The notes under the pieces are model-generated. The model ran no database searches, had not been told where the DNA came from, and worked only from the letters and a program-made list of their open reading frames with translations. DNA of 64,000 nucleotides from Nocardia cyriacigeorgica (GTDB taxonomy: Bacteria; Actinomycetota; Actinomycetes; Mycobacteriales; Mycobacteriaceae): the NCBI RefSeq assembly GCF_029868385.1, contig NZ_JARWNX010000037.1:1-64000 (forward strand). Reading direction: 5' to 3'. This document shows, one piece after another, positions 54,751 to 62,985 of the stretch; within the stretch, counting starts at the first letter, position 1, and each line of letters starts with the position of its first letter. The position numbers and the translations under genes were made by a program.

Positions 54751-56019
54751 ATGCGTATCGGGATGGTGCTACGCGCGGCGGTGGTGCTGCTCGCGGCGGC
54801 GGTTGGGCTCGGGCTGGCCACGGCACCCGCCACGGCAAGCGAACTCGACCGCTATCTGGACCTACCGCTGGTCAACCGCAATGCCGAGGCCGGGCCGGGT
54901 GGCGTGCACCCCGATCTCCCCTATGACGCGGCCCAGTTGCGCGGCCTGCTCGACCAGGCGCGCTCCCAGGGTGTCGCACCGACCCGCTATGCCGCCCTGC
55001 TGTACCAGTACTGGCTGGTCGACGCGACGAACAAGGCCGGGATCGACCTGCGCTCCTGGAACCCACGCGACAGCGTCGAAGCCAACCGCCAGAACCTGAT
55101 CAAGTCCTACCGCTACTACGAGGATCTGCAACTGGCCCACCGCGAATTGCAGTGGGCCGGGATGGGCGGGCAGGTCGGCGCCGATTTCGGTGGCGGTCTC
55201 ATCGATTTCGAGCTGATGAGCAATATCTACTCGCTGCCCGGTCTGTCCGAATCGGCCCGCGGCGTGATCGGCGCGGTCGAGCAGGCGGCGGGCCCGCAGG
55301 CCGTGGCCATGCTCCCGCGCGGGCTGGCCGCACTCGCCGAAGCCGGTCCGCAGATCACCCCCGAGGACCTGCACTACATCATCGGGATGATCCTGGTGAT
55401 GCAGAAGAACATCTTCTCCGACCTCATGCCCATGCACGACGCCTACGTCACCGAGGGCCTGCCCGCGCTGGAAGAATTCCAGGCCGCAGGACTCTTCGGC
55501 GCCGACATCATGAACGCCTGGCGCGATGTGGCCTCCGGCGATCGCGACCGTATCGCCGCCGGTAACGCGACCCTGCTGCGCCGTGAGCAGGAATGGGCCA
55601 TCGGCGGGCAGTGGGACCGGGTCCGCGAATACAAGGGCGCGGTCGGTGAGGCCATCACCTATGTCAGCGGCGCCGCGGGTTCGCCATCGGTGGCCGGTGT
55701 GGCGCCGCCGCGCGAATTCGATCCGGTGCGTATTCCGTTCACGATGGCCGACGGCAGGCCCGCGCTGCTCACGATGCCGCTGCCGGACTGGAACTGGTCG
55801 GTGCTCGACGCCCGCTGGGACTACATCACCACCGAACTCCTGCCGAAATACAAGTGGCAGGTCGAAAACAATTGGCCCGCTTTGGAAGCGGTCATGCGCA
55901 CACCATATGAGGTGCAGATGGAATCGCATCGTCCGTTGATGAATATTCCGCAGCTGCTGGATTCGGCGGTGCGGCAGTTGCAGGTGACGCCGGTGGGCGC
56001 GGAAATGGCGGTGAATTGA
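54751..56019 (+). CDS. Secreted protein of unknown function (422 aa)
   Basis: A signal peptide of about 29 residues (MRIGMVLRAAVVLLAAAVG, cleavage after ATA) is followed by a soluble, mostly helical domain with no recognised family. Notable features are LYQYWLVDATNKAGIDLRSWNP, DFGGGLIDFELMSN, and a Trp-rich C-terminal part (PDWNWSVLDARWDYITTELLPKYKW). No cysteine pairs. ATG 54751 sits at the start of the signal sequence. The next gene begins one base after the stop, so the two form an operon and may work together outside the cell. Confidence 0.75.
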   Translation: MRIGMVLRAAVVLLAAAVGLGLATAPATASELDRYLDLPLVNRNAEAGPGGVHPDLPYDAAQLRGLLDQARSQGVAPTRYAALLYQYWLVDATNKAGIDLRSWNPRDSVEANRQNLIKSYRYYEDLQLAHRELQWAGMGGQVGADFGGGLIDFELMSNIYSLPGLSESARGVIGAVEQAAGPQAVAMLPRGLAALAEAGPQITPEDLHYIIGMILVMQKNIFSDLMPMHDAYVTEGLPALEEFQAAGLFGADIMNAWRDVASGDRDRIAAGNATLLRREQEWAIGGQWDRVREYKGAVGEAITYVSGAAGSPSVAGVAPPREFDPVRIPFTMADGRPALLTMPLPDWNWSVLDARWDYITTELLPKYKWQVENNWPALEAVMRTPYEVQMESHRPLMNIPQLLDSAVRQLQVTPVGAEMAVN

Positions 56020-56020
56020 G

Positions 56021-57445
56021 ATGCGGGCCGAACGAGATATGCGCGGAATCGATGTCGCGCGCCGCCATGCGGTCGGTCGTCGCCGGAGCAGGTCCGCGGC
56101 GGTGCTCACCGCGGTGGTCGGGATCGTCCTCGCGGTAGTCGCTGGTTCCGGGATCGCGCTCGCCCAGCCCGAACCCGCGCCACCCGCACCGTTCACGCCG
56201 CCGCGCACCCCCGGACTCGGTGAGGTGTTCAACGGTTACGTCATCGGTTCGCTCCAAGGCGCCACCGTCGCATCGCCCGAGGAAGTGTTCCGTGGACTGC
56301 GCGCCGACGACCCGTTCTATCAGGAACCACCGCTCACCGGCGACGAGAAGCCGGGGACGGTCCTGAAATCCAAGAAGGTCGACGTCCTGTTCACCGGTGT
56401 GAAACCGGCGAATCTCGACGCCTACAAGCTCATGTACGTCACCACCGGCGTCGACGGCGTCACCCCCGTGATCAGCACCGGCATCCTGATGATCCCCGTC
56501 GACGGCAAGCCGAACGATCAGCGCAAGCTCATCTCCTATCAGGAGGCCAACGACAGTGTCGGCGCGTCGTGCCATCCCAGCACCCAGTGGACCGGTGGTG
56601 CGCCGATGGACGGTGCATCCTGGTCGGCGCTCGGACCGTTGGCGATGCTGTTCGGCAAGGGCTACGCGGTGATGATCTCCGATGTCGGTAATGACGCCGA
56701 CCGTCGCCCGCACGGTGTGTTCGCGGGCAAGTTCGCCGCGCACGCGCAACTCGACGGTGCGCGGGCTGCGCTGAATTTCGGTGAGGCGAAGCTGGACCCG
56801 AAGGCGCAGGTCGGCCTGTTCGGTATCGCGGGCGGCGGCGTCGGCGCGGGATTCTCCGCCGAACTCCAGCCCACCTACGCACCCGAGCTGGATGTGAAGG
56901 CGACCGTGCTGGAAGGCATGGTCGTGAAACCACGCAACTTCATGCGCGTCGCCGACGGCTCGGTGGGTTCTGGTTTCGCCTTCGCCACCCTGCTCGGCCT
57001 CGAGCCCTGGTATCCCGAGATGAAGATCGACGAGAAACTCAACCCCGCCGGTAAGGCTCTCGCCGACTTCTTCCGCACCCAGTGTCAGACCCCGGCGTAC
57101 TTCGGGCTCCCGTTCGTCCCGCTGAACATGCTGTTCACCTCGGGCCTGAACCCCGCCGACGAACCGGCCTTCCAACACGTCTACGACGACAACATCCTCG
57201 GCCACGCGGGCACCCCGGATTCCAAGGTCCTCATCACCTCCTGCGCCGCCGACGATTCGTTCATGTCGCTCGTTCCCGCCGCCGACTCCCGTGAGTTGGC
57301 CGACATCTATCGCGGCAAGGGCACCGACGTCACCTACGCGCCGTCCGATTGCAGCATGGTCCGCATGATCACCGACCTCTACGGTTGGGGCACCGATCTT
57401 TTCGGTATGCAGACCATCGACTGGCTGGATGCGGCTTTCGACTGA
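56021..57445 (+). CDS. Exported LIP-family protein lacking the serine nucleophile
   Basis: A 474-residue exported protein with a Tat-like basic start (RRHAVGRRRSRS) and hydrophobic signal (to ~48), then a secretory-lipase-like alpha/beta hydrolase fold. Family landmarks such as TGILMIPVDG and AHAQLDGARAALNF are present. At the nucleophile elbow, where the related protein at 20.1 kb has GYSGGG, this one reads GIAGGG with Ala270. The acid position survives in AADDSF but the His region reads APSDCSMV. It is probably not a lipase; a binding or chaperone role with the upstream secreted protein is inference. Confidence 0.78.
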   Translation: MRAERDMRGIDVARRHAVGRRRSRSAAVLTAVVGIVLAVVAGSGIALAQPEPAPPAPFTPPRTPGLGEVFNGYVIGSLQGATVASPEEVFRGLRADDPFYQEPPLTGDEKPGTVLKSKKVDVLFTGVKPANLDAYKLMYVTTGVDGVTPVISTGILMIPVDGKPNDQRKLISYQEANDSVGASCHPSTQWTGGAPMDGASWSALGPLAMLFGKGYAVMISDVGNDADRRPHGVFAGKFAAHAQLDGARAALNFGEAKLDPKAQVGLFGIAGGGVGAGFSAELQPTYAPELDVKATVLEGMVVKPRNFMRVADGSVGSGFAFATLLGLEPWYPEMKIDEKLNPAGKALADFFRTQCQTPAYFGLPFVPLNMLFTSGLNPADEPAFQHVYDDNILGHAGTPDSKVLITSCAADDSFMSLVPAADSRELADIYRGKGTDVTYAPSDCSMVRMITDLYGWGTDLFGMQTIDWLDAAFD

Positions 57446-57571
57446 CGCGTCAGTTCGAGCACCGGCGTACGCTTCCACCTCGACGAGCACATTGGGTTCG
57501 ACGAGATGAGCAGTAGGCCGGAACCGTACCGCGCGGACCCGTGGATTCAGGAAGGTCCACAGCGACACCGT

Positions 57572-58591
57572 TCATCCACCGAGGAAGCGCAACAGTTCCG
57601 CCGTGACGAACTGCGGGTTCTCCTCGACCAACCAGTGCCCCGCATTCGGAACATCCACCGCCCGAACGATATTGGTCATGCGCGGGCCCGCGGTGGCACG
57701 AACCGCTTCGATCTGTCCCTGCGCGGCCATGAGTAGGGCCGGGACCTGCGTCGGCGGGGCGGACACGGTGTCGCGCACATCCTGGTCCAAAGCGCGATAC
57801 AGCCCGAAACCTCCGGTCAGTGCCTCGGGTCGGCTGTAGGTTCGTGCGTACTCGTCGATCTCGGCGTCGGTGAACGGTGAACGATCCGAGCTGCCGCCGA
57901 ACGCTGTACCCCCATAGGAGACCCGGGGATAGAACAGCGCGAGATACTCGCGGACGTCGTCGCCGACGATCGCCTCCGGGACCTGCCGCTGGGAGTGGAA
58001 GGCGATGTGCCAGCTCATGGATCGGTAGGTGGACGCGTCGATGCCGGGGCCGGGCAGCGGCAGATCGAGGTAGGCGAGGCGGGCGGTATCGGCGGGGAAT
58101 TGCGCGGCGTACTGGAACGCCACCGCCGCGCCGAAATCGTGCCCCACGACATTGGCGTCGCGTATCCCGAGCCGATCGGCGATCAGTGTGTGCACATACC
58201 GTGCCAGGGTCGCCTTGTCGTATCCGGTGGGGGAGCCGGTGCTGTCACCCAGTCCGGGCAGGTCGATGGCGTAGACGGTGTGGTGCTCGGCGAGCGCGGG
58301 CATGATCTCCCACCAGCCGTACCAGGTTTGCGGCCAGCCGTGGATCAGCACCACCGGTGTGCCGCTGCCGCCGGTCACATAGTGCATCCGCACGCCGTCG
58401 ACGTCGGCGAATTCGTGCCGGAAGGTGCCGTCGAACCTCGGATCGCCCTGCGTGGCGGCGGCGTACGGTGGCGTGTTCTCGGCGGTCGGCGTCGAGCAGG
58501 CCGCGGAGCCGATCGTGAGCAGGAGGGTGAGGGCGACGGTCGCGGCCGTGCGGGCGGATCGGTGTGCTGACCGTTGGAGTGTCATGACCAT
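57572..58591 (-). CDS. Epoxide-hydrolase-like alpha/beta hydrolase, exported
   Basis: A 339-residue alpha/beta hydrolase. A signal sequence runs to ~30 with Cys32 in GSAAC as a possible lipobox. The fold has the oxyanion motif HGWPQTW, the nucleophile Asp152 in GHDFGAA as in epoxide hydrolases and dehalogenases, and the catalytic His319 in NAGHW. CAGGA precedes the ATG. It is divergent from an XRE-cupin regulator, which may control it. The substrate is unknown; both epoxide hydrolase and haloalkane dehalogenase are possible. Confidence 0.88.
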   Translation of the reverse strand: MVMTLQRSAHRSARTAATVALTLLLTIGSAACSTPTAENTPPYAAATQGDPRFDGTFRHEFADVDGVRMHYVTGGSGTPVVLIHGWPQTWYGWWEIMPALAEHHTVYAIDLPGLGDSTGSPTGYDKATLARYVHTLIADRLGIRDANVVGHDFGAAVAFQYAAQFPADTARLAYLDLPLPGPGIDASTYRSMSWHIAFHSQRQVPEAIVGDDVREYLALFYPRVSYGGTAFGGSSDRSPFTDAEIDEYARTYSRPEALTGGFGLYRALDQDVRDTVSAPPTQVPALLMAAQGQIEAVRATAGPRMTNIVRAVDVPNAGHWLVEENPQFVTAELLRFLGG

Positions 58592-58789
58592 GAATTCCTG
58601 TCCTGGAGAAGGGATCAGCGTCCGATGGATGCGGCGTCGGGTTGCGTTGCCGGTGTGGCATCCGGTCGCATCGCGCAGGTGGATGAGCGCAGCCGATGCG
58701 TAGTGCGACGCGTTCGCGGCCTGGACCACTGGCCGTGCCTGCTATCGGACGTGTTCCAGTCTTTCCGGGTACACCATGATCTGGCACGA

Positions 58790-58811
58790 AATCTTGCGGT
58801 TTCGGCAAGAT
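58790..58811. promoter_or_regulatory. Inverted repeat at the start of the XRE-cupin gene
   Basis: Arms ATCTTGC (58790-58796) and GCAAGAT (58805-58811) with an 8-base spacer end six bases before the GTG. It lies between the divergent hydrolase and regulator genes, so it may be the binding site of the regulator itself. Confidence 0.5.
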
Positions 58812-58817
58812 GGAACC

Positions 58818-59417
58818 GTGGACGAAACAGACGATGTGCTCGACGCGGTCGGCCCGCGACTGCGCGCGTTGCGCCGCGAACGCGGCTTCACCCTCGCCGA
58901 CCTGGCTGCGAAAACCGGGGTTTCGGAAAGCACCCTGTCCCGGCTCGAAAGCGGCCTGCGCCGCCCGAGTCTGGAACTGCTGCTACCCCTATCACGCACC
59001 TACGACGTCCCGCTCGACGACCTCGTCGGCGCCCCACGCACCGGCGACCCCCGCATCCACCTCAAGCCGATCCGCCGCTCCGGGATGGTGTTCATCCCGC
59101 TCACCCGGCGCCCCGGCGGCGTGCAAGCGTTCAAGATGATCATCCCCGCCCGCCCGCACCCACAGGAGCCCACACCGAAGACCCACGAAGGCTTCGAATG
59201 GCTCTACGTCCTCAACGGCCACCTCCGCCTCCTCCTCGGCGACCGCGACCTCACCCTGCCTCCCGGCGAAGCCGCCGAATTCGACACCTCCATCCCGCAC
59301 TGGCTCGGCACCGCCGACGGCGAGGTAGTGGAATTGCTCATCCTGTTCGGCCTGCAAGGAGTACGCGCGCACGTACGGCCCGGAACCCAGCGGTCATCTC
59401 CCGACCAGGGCATATGA
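58818..59417 (+). CDS. XRE-family regulator with C-terminal cupin domain
   Basis: A 199-residue regulator. The HTH covers residues ~8-60 (LRALRRERGFTLADLAAKTGVSESTLSRLESG), then a cupin barrel with THEGFEWLYVLNGHLRLLLGD and LPPGEAAEFDTSIPHW, whose His/Glu residues could bind metal or a small ligand. The GTG start suits the domain; an ATG at 58776 would overlap the inverted repeat. Such proteins often control a neighbouring catabolic gene, here the divergent hydrolase (inference). Confidence 0.9.
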   Translation: MDETDDVLDAVGPRLRALRRERGFTLADLAAKTGVSESTLSRLESGLRRPSLELLLPLSRTYDVPLDDLVGAPRTGDPRIHLKPIRRSGMVFIPLTRRPGGVQAFKMIIPARPHPQEPTPKTHEGFEWLYVLNGHLRLLLGDRDLTLPPGEAAEFDTSIPHWLGTADGEVVELLILFGLQGVRAHVRPGTQRSSPDQGI

Positions 59418-59532
59418 CGAACTCGGGTCAGTTGATCCCGTCGTCCAGCTCATCCCACGACACCGATACGTCGAACGGGACCAGGGTTTCGATGGCCATC
59501 CCACCTCGGGTGCGGCCTACTGGTGTCCCGCC

Positions 59533-59886
59533 TCATATGAGCCGCCAGCTCGCCTGCGGCTGCACAGAGGTCCACCGGCGGGCGTAGGTCTCGTACGGCT
59601 GGGTGGTGATGATGTCGGCGGCTGGTAGGACGAGGTCGAAGGCGCCCGTGTCGAGGTGGGTGAGGGCGGGGAGGATGACCGCTTCGGCGCGGTGGGTGTA
59701 GATCAGCGCGAGGAGATGTTCGGTGCGGTGGGTGGTGGCGGCGGTGTGGTCGAGCACGTCGGCGATCAGGGTGTAGCCGAGTCTGGTTGCGCGGGAGGCG
59801 ATCTGGGCGCGGTCGAAGGCGGCGGACGCGCCGGACAGATCGCTGCGCAGATAGCCGACCGCTGGGGCCGGGTCGTCGTCGTTCAT
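59533..59886 (-). CDS. Orphan resolvase-N-like domain protein (117 aa)
   Basis: The sequence resembles the N-terminal catalytic fold of serine recombinases (AVGYLRSDLSGASAAFDRAQIASRATRLGYTL), but the nucleophile region VGYxRVS of active enzymes reads VGYLRSD and the rest of the recombinase, including DNA-binding parts, is absent. A second conserved-looking part is ILPALTHLDTGAFDLVLPAADIITTQPYETYARRW. Its ATG overlaps the terminal frame of the small upstream gene. It is probably a repurposed domain of Nocardia-type accessory loci rather than a recombinase. Confidence 0.6.
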   Translation of the reverse strand: MNDDDPAPAVGYLRSDLSGASAAFDRAQIASRATRLGYTLIADVLDHTAATTHRTEHLLALIYTHRAEAVILPALTHLDTGAFDLVLPAADIITTQPYETYARRWTSVQPQASWRLI

Positions 59887-59890
59887 ATCG

Positions 59891-60092
59891 TCAGTGCTCC
59901 AGGTAGAGGCGTTCGCACGGCAGTCGCGTCAAACCAGTTGTGTCGCCGGGGATGATCTCGGCCGGTTCGTTGTGACGGGCGCGCCACTCGCGCAAGAAGG
60001 CGGACGCGGCGCAGGCGCGGGCCGCGAAGTCGAATCGCGCCGTGCAGGACGATGCTCAGGTGGACGTCGGGTTCATCGGGCCGTGGAGTCAT
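59891..60092 (-). pseudogene. Small gene with apparent frameshift near 60035
   Basis: The reading frame begins ATGACTCCACGG (ATGA overlap with the upstream stop) and gives a protein-like start, MTPRPDEPDVHLSIVLHGA. From about 60035 that frame becomes Arg-rich, whereas the +1 frame continues as a plausible protein (FAARACAASAFLREWRAR, then RLPCERLYLEH and stop at 59891). This fits a single-base insertion. The uninterrupted frame also ends in an ATGA overlap at 59883, so it cannot be ruled out. Confidence 0.5.
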
Positions 60093-60589
60093 GGAACGGG
60101 CCGATCGGCATCGCGTTCGAGCATTCGCAGATCGATCGTCCGCGCGGGCAGACAATTGCTGAGAACGCTGATGACCACCGCCCCCGATGGCCGGAACGGG
60201 TCACGCGGAGGCTCGACCCAATAACGCAGCGCCAGTGGCGGATCCGCGGGCGACGGCAACCCGATCCGACAACCGGTGCGATGCACCGAGATGTGCGCCC
60301 GGAACAACTGCCCGAACAGCGCGGGCGAATCCGGGATATCGGCCTTCACCAGGAAGGTCCAGGTCCGCGACCGGGGATGCGAGACGATCGGGCCGAGTGA
60401 GAGCTGCCGCCTCTGCAACTCGTCCCGGACCGCCTGCCCCAGCGTGGCGCCCATGCTGATACCCCACACGGACCCCGCCGTCACCGTGATCCGCCCACTC
60501 GGCGGATGCACAACGGCCGGTAGGCCACACGTGCGGCGATAGAAATTGCACCTGGTGAGGGGTATGTCGTCGAACGCTGGTTGCTCCAT
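60089..60589 (-). CDS. Hypothetical protein (166 aa)
   Basis: No domain recognised. Features are a Cys-containing N-terminus (DDIPLTRCNFYRRTCGLPA), a middle part AVRDELQRRQLSLGPIVSHPRSRTWTF, and FRAHISVHRTGCRIGLPSPADPP before a long terminal helix. No signal or membrane segment. AGGGGAAG precedes the ATG. It is the first of three minus-strand genes, divergent from an XRE/DUF5753 regulator across a gap with a palindrome. The set looks like a Nocardia-type accessory cassette of unknown job. Confidence 0.6.
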   Translation of the reverse strand: MEQPAFDDIPLTRCNFYRRTCGLPAVVHPPSGRITVTAGSVWGISMGATLGQAVRDELQRRQLSLGPIVSHPRSRTWTFLVKADIPDSPALFGQLFRAHISVHRTGCRIGLPSPADPPLALRYWVEPPRDPFRPSGAVVISVLSNCLPARTIDLRMLERDADRPVP

Positions 60590-60655
60590 GGGCCTGCTTC
60601 CCCTGTCGTATCGGCCGAGCTGAGAACCACTGGTGACACTGACAGAAGGATATAC

Positions 60656-60665
60656 AACTTAAGTT
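60656..60665. promoter_or_regulatory. Palindrome AACTTAAGTT in a divergent promoter
   Basis: A perfect 10-base palindrome in an AT-rich patch, 66 bases from the start at 60589 on one side and 92 bases before the ATG at 60758 on the other. It is the likely site for control of one or both transcripts. Confidence 0.4.
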
Positions 60666-60757
60666 AAGGCATCAAGCAAATGGGAGATGTTGGACTTTGG
60701 TCGTTCGCTTTGTCGGGTACTGTGATCGTGACTCAACCGAATGGGCAAAGGATCGGG

Positions 60758-61624
60758 ATGGCACCCAACTCACCGACTGTGGCCAGCTGGGAACTGATGC
60801 TCCGAATTCGTGAGCAGGCCAAGGCATCCGGCGTGAAGGCCGGTGTGATTCACAAGGCGCTCGACATCAGTGCTGCCTACTGGTCGCAGGTGTCCAATGC
60901 GCGCGGAGTGCTCACCGATGACAAGCTGAGGCATCTGGTCGAGCTACTCGAGTTCGAATCCGACGAGCGGGACGAACTCTTCACGCTGAGGACGCTTGCG
61001 AAGGGGCGGGGGTGGTGGGCTGAGTATTCGGCACTCTTCGACGCCGACCTGATGCGGTTCTACGGCCTGGAGGCCGGTGCCCAGAGCATCAGAAGCTTTG
61101 AAAGCGGAGTGATTCCCGGTCTTCTCCAGTCGGAGGACTACATTCGGGCGTTGATGTCGGCGATCGTCGCGACAGGGCGTCCCACCGAAGCCGAGCAGCG
61201 TGTGCGGGCGCGACTGCATCGTCAGCGCCGACTCGACGACGATGATCCGCTTCGGTTGTCGGTAGTCGTCGGCGAGGCAGCGCTGATGCAGCAGGTCGGC
61301 GGCCCGGATGTATTGCGAGAGCAGCTACGGCATTTGCTGGCGCTGGTCGACAAATATCCAGACACGCTCGACTTACGTGTGATCCCCTTCGATGCGAAGG
61401 GCTCGACCGCGGGGCTCAACGCGGCGACGTTCCACCTCCTGGATTTCGCCAGCGTCCGATTGCCGACAATCGGCTGGATCGAAACCGCGATCTATGGCGA
61501 GATCGCCGACGACCCCAAGCGAGTGGATGCGCTCGAGTACCTATACAACCAGGTCAAAGCCGCTGCGCTGGACCAGAGCGAATCATCGCGGCTGATCGAC
61601 AGGACGGCCAGTCGGATAAAGTAG
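60758..61624 (+). CDS. XRE-family regulator with DUF5753 domain
   Basis: A 288-residue regulator of the XRE/DUF5753 type. The N-terminal HTH region is WELMLRIREQAKASGVKAGVIHKAL with SAAYWSQVSN as recognition helix; DUF5753 follows with GRGWWAEYSALFDADLMRFY and FESGVIPGLLQSEDYIRAL. ATG 60758 is chosen for its AAGGA and for domain fit; an upstream in-frame ATG at 60680 has no SD. A TACTGT hexamer at about 60718 could be a -10 box. The DUF397 gene follows after 5 bases. It is a relative of the protein at 53-931. Confidence 0.86.
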   Translation: MAPNSPTVASWELMLRIREQAKASGVKAGVIHKALDISAAYWSQVSNARGVLTDDKLRHLVELLEFESDERDELFTLRTLAKGRGWWAEYSALFDADLMRFYGLEAGAQSIRSFESGVIPGLLQSEDYIRALMSAIVATGRPTEAEQRVRARLHRQRRLDDDDPLRLSVVVGEAALMQQVGGPDVLREQLRHLLALVDKYPDTLDLRVIPFDAKGSTAGLNAATFHLLDFASVRLPTIGWIETAIYGEIADDPKRVDALEYLYNQVKAAALDQSESSRLIDRTASRIK

Positions 61625-61629
61625 CGACC

Positions 61630-61971
61630 GTGTCGAGCACAGGTTGGTACAAGTCCACGTTCAGCGGCAGCGACAAAACATGCGTCGAGGTCGCCCACCG
61701 GACCACCACCGTGCTCATCCGCGACAGCAAATACACCGGCCCCACCTCCACCCAGCCGATTATCGAGGTCCCCACCACCCACTGGCGCCAACTCCTGGAC
61801 CTCGCCCTGGCCCACACCCCGGGCACCCTCCCCGGCATCCTCACCCTCACCGTCGACCCCGACTGCCACGCCACCCTCACCACCCCCTCGGGCACCGAAC
61901 TCACCTACACCCCCGCCGAATGGGACGCCTTCACCAAAGGCATCGCCGACGGCCAATTCGACTTCTCCTGA
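61630..61971 (+). CDS. DUF397 protein with a repeated C-terminal segment
   Basis: A 113-residue partner of the XRE/DUF5753 regulator. The DUF397 core is clear: STGWYKSTFSGSDKTCVEVAHR, then IRDSKYTGP. It is longer than usual because the W-containing last strand appears twice (IEVPTTHWRQLLDLAL, then YTPAEWDAFTKGIADG), joined by a Pro/Thr-rich piece. GTG start, 5 bases after the upstream stop. The extra segment may alter its binding to the regulator. Confidence 0.85.
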   Translation: MSSTGWYKSTFSGSDKTCVEVAHRTTTVLIRDSKYTGPTSTQPIIEVPTTHWRQLLDLALAHTPGTLPGILTLTVDPDCHATLTTPSGTELTYTPAEWDAFTKGIADGQFDFS

Positions 61972-62098
61972 ATTTGTCTGCTCGGCCGAATTGCGTTCGG
62001 ACGGCCGCGTTCGTAGTCCCGCAGTCGACCATCGGGTCCGAACCAGATCGGCAGCTTCACGGAGCGGCGGGAGGGGATCGAGGCCGAAGCTCGGCGGC

Positions 62099-62677
62099 AT
62101 GGTGTTGCTGGATGCTGGATCGGTGCACCGCCGCGTCCAGCTGCGTGCGCAGCGTGGTCGGCCGTTCGGTGAGCGGGTCGCGTGGGCGGCGTTGGCGCTG
62201 CTTTCCGGGCGTCGGGCCGATTGGATCTCGGCTTCGGAGCTGACCCGGCTCACCCACCGGCTCCGACGATCGGACGCCACCGACGTCGCGCTCCTGACCC
62301 GGCGTCGTGCGGTGGTCCACCGTATGAGCGGCTGGACGAATCGAGGCGACATCGGCGGATACTTGGTGGCGAGCGGGGTGAGTGCGCTGCGCCGGGGCGA
62401 AACCGCCGCAAGATTCGAGCTGGGATCGGCTGGCGCCATCGTCGCCGACGGTTATGTCCTCACTGCCGACTTCGCTTCACTGACTGCTGAATTCGGGCTG
62501 GTAGACAATGCGGACGAAGGGGACATTATCGTGCGAACGGTGACGATCCCGGACGCTTTCGCCGCGGGTGATACACCAATCGCCGCCGTGGCCGCCGACC
62601 TGATGGATTCCCTCGACACCCGCGAGCGCAGTGCGGGTACGCGAGTGCTGCAACAGCTGCTCGATGAGTTCCGGTAG
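62099..62677 (+). CDS. Remnant of an HTH-type antitoxin-like protein
   Basis: A 192-residue protein whose sequence (SVHRRVQLRAQRGRPFGERVAWAALALLSGRR, then SASELTRLTHRLRR) resembles the C-terminal part of actinobacterial helix-turn-helix proteins, some paired with AbiEii-type nucleotidyltransferases. The usual N-terminal HTH is absent, and the in-frame bases upstream do not encode one. ATG 62099 is the first plausible start. No toxin gene follows. It may be a 5-prime truncated leftover; function cannot be assigned. Confidence 0.45.
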   Translation: MVLLDAGSVHRRVQLRAQRGRPFGERVAWAALALLSGRRADWISASELTRLTHRLRRSDATDVALLTRRRAVVHRMSGWTNRGDIGGYLVASGVSALRRGETAARFELGSAGAIVADGYVLTADFASLTAEFGLVDNADEGDIIVRTVTIPDAFAAGDTPIAAVAADLMDSLDTRERSAGTRVLQQLLDEFR

Positions 62678-62985
62678 CGAGGGCCGCCCGTCAGGATTTC
62701 GACCGAGGGCGCGGCGAGTCGACCCGCTTTGTACACATCCGCCTGCGTGATCCGGCGCAGTCCTTCCAGGGACCTCATTCGTTGGCGCCCAGCGAAAGTC
62801 CCAGGACGTCGGCAACCGTGGCTACGGTCGAGATGCTGGTGGATCCGGTGCCGCATGAATGGGCAATATTCTGCCGGTCAGCCCCCGGTTTGGCTCGGTA
62901 GGGGCCAGCTTGGCGCTCGATCGGCAGGATTCTGCCGCTTCCTGAATTCTGGGCGGGCCGAATGACAAGTGCATTCCCGCATCCC
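62678..62985. other. Convergent gap with no gene
   Basis: About 308 bases between the antitoxin-like remnant and the GbsR/MarR regulator. No open frame with an SD or a domain, and no hairpin of note. The toxin gene that often follows this kind of HTH protein is not present. Confidence 0.5.

Noticed and set aside
59883..60092. Uninterrupted 69-codon frame with ATGA overlaps at both ends
   Set aside because: Kept as an alternative only. After the first ~20 residues it turns Arg-rich and loses protein character, while the neighbouring frame gains it, so a frameshift is the simpler reading.
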